Shown one piece after another: positions 32,371 through 37,274 of a stretch of 45,734 nucleotides of DNA (positions are counted from its first letter, which is position 1; each line of letters opens with the position of its first letter). Origin of the DNA: Candidatus Yanofskyibacteriota bacterium (GTDB lineage: Bacteria > Patescibacteria > Paceibacteria > 2-02-FULL-40-12 > IGHO2-12-FULL-4); contig JACPNK010000001.1 of the NCBI GenBank assembly GCA_016185525.1, positions 1-45,734 on the forward strand, given 5' to 3'. The notes beneath the pieces are model-generated. The model was given only the letters and a program-made list of their open reading frames with translations. It was not told the origin of the DNA and ran no database searches. A program made the position numbers and the translations under genes.

Positions 32371-32658
32371 TCAAGGAACATGAATCGTTGGGTCACCCCA
32401 TAAACTGATACACACCGAGACAGTTTCTGCTTGTTCTATTCCTCTGTGTTTTGCATTAAATGTCAGTTGTGCGTACTCAGGGAAACTACAATCGGTCCTA
32501 AACTGTGCCGCAAACCTCACACGATCAACAACGGTAATTTGTTCATAACCTCGAAGTTGTAATTCTTGTATGGCAGTCAGCTTTTCTACCTGACCCTGAA
32601 GAATAAAACTAAAAATTGCAAAAATACCCACAACCAAGAGAAAACTCGAGAATTTCAT
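32371..32658 (-). CDS. Small secreted or membrane-anchored protein
   Basis: 95 residues from ATG 32658, which has AAAGGAG, a strong Shine-Dalgarno, 6 nt upstream. The N-terminus (MKFSSFLLVVGIFAIFSFILQGQVEK) is a signal peptide or anchor; the rest is a small domain with two Cys (DCSFPEYAQLTF and VSVCISLWGDP), possibly a disulfide. Family unknown. The frame further upstream to 32811 is derived from repeat R2 and is not likely to be translated. It is an island gene with a classical ribosome binding site. Confidence 0.68.
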   Translation of the reverse strand: MKFSSFLLVVGIFAIFSFILQGQVEKLTAIQELQLRGYEQITVVDRVRFAAQFRTDCSFPEYAQLTFNAKHRGIEQAETVSVCISLWGDPTIHVP

Positions 32659-32777
32659 TGTGTCTCCTTTGCTATTTTTAGGCATTGAGCCAGTGGCATA
32701 GCTGCCATTTTGGTTGTTTACGAACGTGCTTATATTATATCGTATCTTAAGGTAATAGCAAGCCCAACAAAAAACCG

Positions 32778-32989
32778 GCATTTCTGCTGTTTTTTGATCA
32801 AAGTTTTCCATTCTCTTTGGGGGTCAAGGAATGCTGATTTCAGGAAAACATAAATAATTCAAATTCTAAGACAATCACTCATCTACTTGGCTTGCTTTTT
32901 ATACTCGGCAGGGCGCATTGGACGACATTAGAACCCATTTAATGCAGTTAAATGGGTATTCTCCGTTCGCCGTTGTTAGGAGTTGGTAA
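32778..32989 (+). repeat. R2 repeat, copy 2
   Basis: 212 bp, direct-repeat partner of 31258-31469. All 9 differences are in the last 90 bp. It ends 5 nt before the reverse transcriptase stop codon. It contains the 83-bp core. Confidence 0.85.
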
Positions 32990-32994
32990 ATCTA

Positions 32995-33771
32995 CTACTC
33001 ACTATTTCCATAAACCAACTCCCCTATTTTCCACTCTAATCCCTTCGCATTGCCGTGGCTTAATAACCCGAGATATGACTGAATGCTCTCATCCTTCTTT
33101 CTGTTTCTTTGAACACCACGGAGCATCCTCTTTTTTGTTGTTGTCCGCACAGACCTGTAGTCTGGGAAGTGCACCCAACCGAGAAAATCAACGCCCGAGG
33201 CTAAGGTTTTAATTGATACCTTGTCTGCGTGCAGTTTAAGGCCGAGTTTGCTCTGTAAAAACTCACTGATTTTTGGAAGTATCTTCTCAAGCCATTTTTT
33301 ATCTTCAAACAATATCACAAAGTCATCAGCGTAACGAATATAGTACTTCGTTTTTATTTTATGCTTAACAAACTGGTCAAACTCATTCATATAGATATTA
33401 ACTAGCAGCTGGGAGGTAAGATTGCCAAGCGGCAAACCGATGCCAAGCCGATTTGAACTAAAACTATCGATAACCCCATCAAGCAGCCATAGAATATCCT
33501 GGTTTTTAATGTATCGGCCTAAAATTGCTAAAAGTATCTCGTGATCGATATTATCAAAAAACTTTCTAATGTCGCATTTTAGTATCCAAGCTGTTTGGGT
33601 GTGGTTTTTAGAAACCTTATAGGCAAAACTCTGAAACCTATTTATGGATTTATGCGTTCCCTTGTTTAGCCTGCAAGAGTAGGAGTCGAATATAAAAGTT
33701 CTATCAAAAAATGGATATAGATTTCTATAAATGGCGTGGTGGAGCAACCTGTCCCTTAAAACTCCGAGAAT
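32995..33771 (-). pseudogene. 5'-truncated reverse transcriptase, diversity-generating-retroelement type
   Basis: The frame is open from 33771 (after a TGA) to 32995. The family is clear: ILKCDIRKFFDNIDHE with catalytic Asp, GLPLGNLTSQLLVNIYMNEFDQFVKH with the LPLGN..SQ signature of DGR-type reverse transcriptases, and YIRYADDFVIL with YADD; the C-terminal QSYLGLLSHGNAKGL tail is also DGR-like. Numbering from the TTG at 33747 puts YADD at residues 139-142. About 80-90 N-terminal residues (motifs 0/1, before FRDRxxHHA-type text) are missing, and the upstream sequence has stops in every frame. Thus it is probably a fragment, although the TTG at 33747 could start a short active form. No template/variable repeat pair was found. 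Confidence 0.82.
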
Positions 33772-33871
33772 TCAGGGTCTTATAGCTATGGCTGGATTCG
33801 CAAGTAATGCTATTAAGGTGCTATATCTTATACTTTAATTATACTCTTTTTATATAGATTTGTCAAATATC

Positions 33872-33954
33872 CGCAGGGTGCATTGGACGACGTTAGAACC
33901 CATTTAATGAGCTTAACTGGGTATTCTCCGTTCGCCATAGTTAGGAATTGGTAA
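33872..33954 (+). repeat. R2 core, third copy
   Basis: 83-bp core alone (from GCAGGGTGCATTGG to GTTAGGAATTGGTAA), without the roughly 130-bp extension of copies 1 and 2. It ends 12 nt before the stop codon of the 33967 gene. Same hairpin CCCATTTAAT/TTAACTGGG. Confidence 0.8.
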
Positions 33955-33966
33955 AGTGGAATATAA

Positions 33967-34542
33967 CTACAACAAGATATTACTAACAATATCATCTGCC
34001 AACTCTGTCCAATTCATTACTGTTGTATCAACCACTACGGTCTTTAATTTTGATTCCCGAGAGAGTTCAAGTAAATATCTTTGTTGGTTTGTATAGTACT
34101 CTATCTTTTCTTCTAGAGTTCCAGATTTTCCTTTAACCCACTGTTCTCCCCTAAGAATCCTAGCATGTTCTATCCTTTCTTGTATTTTACTCTCGTCCAT
34201 TTTTAATAAAATGATAAAGGGTTGGTAGTGTTCTAGTAAATAACCTTCTATGCTTTTAAAATCATTAACAGAACTTTTTGTCCTAAAAGCGTGGGTGAAA
34301 TGAAATCTGTCAATGATTACTACTGATGTTTTAATCTTTTTAACTCTTGAGTCAAGAAATTCTTTCAGAAACTTTAGAGCGGTTTTTTTTGAGATGTTAT
34401 CTACCAATGGCATCAGAGTTTCACCCTCACCAATTATTTCAACAGAAGAATTCTCTTTGAGTTTATTCGTCAGCTCTTTTACGATAGTTGTTTTCCCAGA
34501 AGAAGCTATACCTTCAAATATTAATAACTTAGATTTATTCAT
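33967..34542 (-). CDS. P-loop nucleoside/nucleotide kinase, thymidylate kinase-like
   Basis: 191 residues. Walker A G-I-A-S-S-G-K-T-T at residues 11-19, followed by the fold of dNMP/thymidylate kinases: LVDNISKKTALKFL, VVIIDRFHFTHAFRTKSS (the DR segment of dTMP kinase-like proteins), IILLKMDESKIQERIEHARILRGEQWVKG, and the C-terminal VVVDTT. A full-length small kinase; the base cannot be told. A TATAGA box lies 8 nt before the ATG. Island gene; repeat core 12 nt after its stop. Confidence 0.85.
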   Translation of the reverse strand: MNKSKLLIFEGIASSGKTTIVKELTNKLKENSSVEIIGEGETLMPLVDNISKKTALKFLKEFLDSRVKKIKTSVVIIDRFHFTHAFRTKSSVNDFKSIEGYLLEHYQPFIILLKMDESKIQERIEHARILRGEQWVKGKSGTLEEKIEYYTNQQRYLLELSRESKLKTVVVDTTVMNWTELADDIVSNILL

Positions 34543-34614
34543 TTAACTAATCTATATTCTAATACCCAAGACCCTGCTTAAAAAAGTGATTGTAAAATAT
34601 GGTGAACTTCGTTG

Positions 34615-34697
34615 GCGGGGCCAATCGAGAACACTGGAAAACTTTGATGACCAGTATTTACGATTATTTTACACAAAATCCGTTATTAATACTGGAT
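34615..34697 (+). repeat. R1 repeat, copy c
   Basis: GGGGCCAATCGAGAACACTG, GAAAACTTTGAT, then CCAGTATT...AATACTGG forming a stem. It lies between the methyltransferase stop and the 34542 gene start. Confidence 0.65.
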
Positions 34698-34709
34698 CTG
34701 GATACATCA

Positions 34710-35327
34710 TTAACCTATTTTTCTAGCTAAAAGCTTAAACATTAAATTATGCAAGACCTCACCTTTGTCGCCACGAATTAAAAGTTTTGTATTTTTCTTA
34801 CTAAATTTTACGATTTTCCAATCCGAATATAGCTCCTTTAATGTTTTCTCCGAGGGAAAATAAAATCTATGTTTTGCTAGTTTATAAAAATCTCCTTTGT
34901 TGCCAAAAATATAAAAAGAATTGATGCCTCCTGGTAAAGTTTTATTTTTAAGATCATCAATAAATTCTAAAAAATTACTGCCTAAAAACTGAAAAACGCC
35001 ATAACTAACTATTATGTTATATTTACCTCCGATTTTAGATTTTGTTATATCCTTCGCTAGTCCTTTTAGCTTCAAACTATATTTTCCCGCTCGATCCAAC
35101 ATCTTTTTAATTACTGTTTTTGAAATATCTATACCCAGTGCATCATATCCTTTTTGAGCAAAGTAAAAGCAGTCATATCCTTCCCCCGAACCGATATCCA
35201 AAACTTTGCCATTTTTTACATATCCAGTAGCAAGTCGTGAATAAGTGTGGGCTTTTTGTTCCCAAAGTTTTCCCTCTGCTATTTTGTATTCTTTTTCCCA
35301 ATCTACATCTTCTTTTCTAGTTTTCAT
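34710..35327 (-). CDS. SAM-dependent methyltransferase (class I)
   Basis: 205 residues. Motif I VLDIGSGEGYDCFYFAQKGYDALGIDIS binds SAM; the rest follows the Rossmann methyltransferase pattern (LAKDITKSKIGGKYNIIVSYGVFQFLG). It resembles TehB/small methyltransferases; the substrate is unknown. Its start overlaps the MazG-like stop by 4 bp (ATGA), so the two are coupled. R1c follows the stop codon. Confidence 0.85.
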   Translation of the reverse strand: MKTRKEDVDWEKEYKIAEGKLWEQKAHTYSRLATGYVKNGKVLDIGSGEGYDCFYFAQKGYDALGIDISKTVIKKMLDRAGKYSLKLKGLAKDITKSKIGGKYNIIVSYGVFQFLGSNFLEFIDDLKNKTLPGGINSFYIFGNKGDFYKLAKHRFYFPSEKTLKELYSDWKIVKFSKKNTKLLIRGDKGEVLHNLMFKLLARKIG

Positions 35328-35623
35328 AATTCTTTACTATGTCTATCAATAATCTTCTCTTTTGTCTTTTCTATAGCCGAACTTAGATCGACATTATAGT
35401 GATTTGCTATTGTGGTTATGGCAATCAAAACATCGCCAATTTCTCCTTCCAAATCCGCCTCCATTTCTTTTCTTTCTTTGTTGCCACTCAATTTTCTTAT
35501 TGATTCTGCCACTTCTCCCAACTCTTCAAACAAATATATCAGCTGAAGATGAGGGTCTGGTTTTTCCTTAGAAAATTTGTCCCAGTCTTCTTTAACCCAT
35601 TTTTGTAATTCTTTTAAATCCAT
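35324..35623 (-). CDS. MazG-like nucleotide pyrophosphohydrolase
   Basis: 99 residues from ATG 35623 (MDLKELQKWVKEDWDKF); a GTG six codons upstream is also possible. The acidic metal-binding pattern is present: LFEELGEVAESIRKL with E-E, and LEGEIGDVLIAITTIANHYNVDL with ExxD, typical of the MazG/dUTPase-like all-alpha NTP pyrophosphohydrolases. These clean up or hydrolyse NTPs; in islands they may affect stress or defence. It is the first gene of the island after tRNA-Glu and overlaps the methyltransferase start. Confidence 0.85.
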   Translation of the reverse strand: MDLKELQKWVKEDWDKFSKEKPDPHLQLIYLFEELGEVAESIRKLSGNKERKEMEADLEGEIGDVLIAITTIANHYNVDLSSAIEKTKEKIIDRHSKEL

Positions 35624-35676
35624 ATTTAAATATTTAATCACTGAAAAGTTATAGTGTCCACTATCTAACAGGCTTG

Positions 35677-35748
35677 CAGCGCCAAGGGGAGTCGAACCCC
35701 TCTTCTGTGATTGAAAATCACATGTCCTAACCGATAGACGATGGCGCC
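35677..35748 (-). tRNA. tRNA-Glu (anticodon TTC)
   Basis: 72 nt on minus starting GGCGCCATCGTCTATCGG. Acceptor GGCGCCA/TGGCGCT with one G-T pair; D-arm GTC-TATCGGTTAG-GAC; anticodon loop TTTTCAA with TTC; T-arm GGGGTTCGACTCCCC. Discriminator G; CCA is not encoded. It marks the border of the accessory island, so it may be an integration target. Confidence 0.95.
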
Positions 35749-35823
35749 ATAACTTTAGAATTTTACTTTAAAACCTCGCGAAAATCAAAGAATTCCTTCT
35801 TCCAAGAATTTGTTTAGATTTTC

Positions 35824-36075
35824 TCATTCCTTACCAAGTTTTTTAAACACATCTCCATATTCTTTAACTCCCCTCTTAACGATATCATCAATTTTTGTCT
35901 TGCTTTTTTCACCTATAGTAAGACCGAGTGCTTTCAATACTTCGTCTTTCGATACAACATAGTTTCTGCCAACTTTCTCGGCTTTAATCTCACCACTTTT
36001 AATCTTCTTAAAAACAGCAACCCTACTGATTCTAAGAATCTTTGCAACTTCTAATGTGGACAATAGTTTATTCAT
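35824..36075 (-). CDS. Small excisionase/MerR-type HTH DNA-binding protein
   Basis: 83 residues. The helix-turn-helix reads LLSTLEVAKILRISRVAVFKKIKSGEIKAEKVGRNYVVSKDEVLKAL, the excisionase-family (BldC/Xis-like) layout with a wing strand KVGRNYVV. The remainder is a charged C-terminal tail. A perfect 11-bp inverted repeat overlaps the start region (36077-36106), which suggests autorepression. It lies between tRNA-Glu and tsaD, so it may be related to the island or be an antitoxin-like regulator. Confidence 0.85.
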   Translation of the reverse strand: MNKLLSTLEVAKILRISRVAVFKKIKSGEIKAEKVGRNYVVSKDEVLKALGLTIGEKSKTKIDDIVKRGVKEYGDVFKKLGKE

Positions 36076-36076
36076 G

Positions 36077-36106
36077 TTTACAGGTTAGCATATGTTAACC
36101 TGTAAA
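36077..36106. promoter_or_regulatory. Operator of the HTH gene
   Basis: TTTACAGGTTA (36077-36087) and TAACCTGTAAA (36096-36106) are perfect inverted arms, 8 bp apart. It begins 2 nt upstream of the ATG at 36075. A TTGACT lies directly before it on minus, so it probably covers the promoter and the protein may bind here. Confidence 0.8.
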
Positions 36107-36137
36107 GTCAAAAACTGGTAAAAATTGCTGAAAATGA

Positions 36138-36143
36138 TATTCT
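36138..36143 (+). promoter_or_regulatory. -10 box for leaderless tsaD
   Basis: TATTCT with 6 nt before the ATG at 36150. A weaker match. Confidence 0.4.
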
Positions 36144-36149
36144 CCTACA

Positions 36150-37265
36150 ATGCTTATTCTTGGTATTGAGACATCTTGCGATGACACCGCGGTAGCGGTT
36201 TTAGAAGTTCACCCTGTCAAATCCCCCGATGGGGGAACCACAAAGTGGTTATTTGACAGGGTAAAAGTTAAAAGTAATGTTGTTTCCTCTCAAGTTAAAC
36301 TCCATGCAAAATATGGGGGTGTTTTTCCGTCTTTGGCGGCGCGGGAACATGAAAAAAATTTACCCAAAGTTTTAAAGCTGGCGCTTAAAGAAGCCAAAAT
36401 AAAAATTGAGGATATTGACTTAATTGCCGTTACCAAAGGACCGGGACTAGCGCCTTCTTTGTGGCGTGGAGTAAACTTTGCCAATGAGTTGGCAAAAAGA
36501 TTTAAAAAACCAATTACTGGAGTAAACCATTTAGAGGGCCACATCTACTCCAACTGGTTGAGACCAACTGGAGAAAAATCCAAAACCCAAATGACAAATG
36601 ACAAAATTTTTCCGGCATTAAACTTAATTGTTTCCGGAGGACACACGGAACTTGTTTTAATGAAGGGTCATGGGAGGTATAAAATAATTGGTGAAACTTT
36701 GGATGACGCTGTGGGCGAAGCCTTTGACAAAGTTGCCCGCATGTTAGGCCTGGGCTATCCTGGCGGACCGGCTGTTGCGCTACGCGCAACAAAGTTTAAA
36801 GTTGAAAGTTCGTCAAGTTATAAAATTAAATTTCCCAGACCAATGATAAACTCAAAAGACTTTAACTTTAGTTTTTCGGGTTTGAAGACCGCTGTTTTGT
36901 ACAAGACGAGAGAGTTTACCCGCCTGCCGGACGGGCAGGAAAAACTAAGCCCGAAAATCGTAAACCAAATTTGTTATGAGTTTCAGGAAGCGGCAATAGA
37001 TGTTTTAATTTCAAAAACGATTAAGGCTGGGGAAAAATACAAAGTAAAATCGGTAATGCTTTCCGGCGGAGTTTCGGCAAATAAGTCACTAAGAGAAAAA
37101 CTTGAGAAAAAAATAAGCGCAGAACTCAACAATGTTAAATTTTTCAAACCAGACATGACTTATACTTCCGACAATGCTGCTATGATTGCTTTAGCAGGTT
37201 ATATGAAAAAGAAAAACGCAAAACAGGGGTCGGTTAAAGTGGATGCTAACCTAAATTTGGGTTAA
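36150..37265 (+). CDS. tsaD: tRNA threonylcarbamoyladenosine (t6A37) synthase TsaD
   Basis: 371 residues, about 25-35 more than usual. TsaD transfers the threonylcarbamoyl group to A37 of ANN-decoding tRNAs. Motifs: GIETSCDDTAVAVLE at the start, the metal-binding HxxxH as His127/His131 in NHLEGHIYSNWL, VSGGHTELVL, and GGVSANKSLREKL. The extra length is made of repeat-derived insertions: about 21-41 (three-hairpin element), 141-152 (S-K-T-Q-M-T-N-D-K), about 212-225 (repeat of the AAGTTGAAAGTT type) and 256-265 (R-L-P-D-G-Q from a palindrome). All keep the frame. The motifs are unbroken, so it is probably functional. Confidence 0.94.
   Translation: MLILGIETSCDDTAVAVLEVHPVKSPDGGTTKWLFDRVKVKSNVVSSQVKLHAKYGGVFPSLAAREHEKNLPKVLKLALKEAKIKIEDIDLIAVTKGPGLAPSLWRGVNFANELAKRFKKPITGVNHLEGHIYSNWLRPTGEKSKTQMTNDKIFPALNLIVSGGHTELVLMKGHGRYKIIGETLDDAVGEAFDKVARMLGLGYPGGPAVALRATKFKVESSSSYKIKFPRPMINSKDFNFSFSGLKTAVLYKTREFTRLPDGQEKLSPKIVNQICYEFQEAAIDVLISKTIKAGEKYKVKSVMLSGGVSANKSLREKLEKKISAELNNVKFFKPDMTYTSDNAAMIALAGYMKKKNAKQGSVKVDANLNLG
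36211..36262. repeat. Three-hairpin element inserted in tsaD
   Basis: Perfect 12-bp outer arms ACCCTGTCAAAT (36211-36222) and ATTTGACAGGGT (36251-36262) enclose two adjacent hairpins: CCCCC-GAT-GGGGG (36223-36235) and AACCAC-AAA-GTGGTT (36236-36250). This makes a three-way junction. It is translated as part of residues 21-38 and keeps the frame. Confidence 0.85.
36575..36606. repeat. ATGACAAATGACA repeat inside tsaD
   Basis: The same unit as the spacer between metG and tatD (529-665). Translated as K-S-K-T-Q-M-T-N-D-K. Confidence 0.7.
36790..36827. repeat. AAAGTTGAAAGTT-type repeat inside tsaD
   Basis: Related to the AACTTTG repeats in ileS (18360-18392, 19198-19255). It lies in a part of TsaD that is extra compared with usual family length. 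Confidence 0.55.
36919..36939. repeat. CCTGCC-GGACG-GGCAGG palindrome inside tsaD
   Basis: The 21 bases are identical, in gene sense, to 19215-19235 in ileS. In tsaD they are read as R-L-P-D-G-Q; in ileS as P-A-C-R-T-G-R, i.e. in different frames. Confidence 0.8.
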
Positions 37266-37268
37266 AAT
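37263..37268 (+). promoter_or_regulatory. -10 box for leaderless valS
   Basis: TAAAAT with 6 nt before the ATG at 37275; it overlaps the stop codon region of tsaD. Confidence 0.5.
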
Positions 37269-37274
37269 AAACAA

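Noticed and set aside
31258..32989. R2 copies as a template/variable repeat pair of a diversity-generating retroelement
   Set aside because: Six of 9 differences are at A on plus, but others are T/C, C/T and C/A, the copies are outside coding regions, and the RT gene is truncated. The A-only pattern expected of DGR is not met.
29884..34700. A true integron array
   Set aside because: No integrase gene is in the window and the attC consensus (GTTRRRY/RYYYAAC) is only loosely approached and not kept in all copies. I therefore call it cassette-like only.
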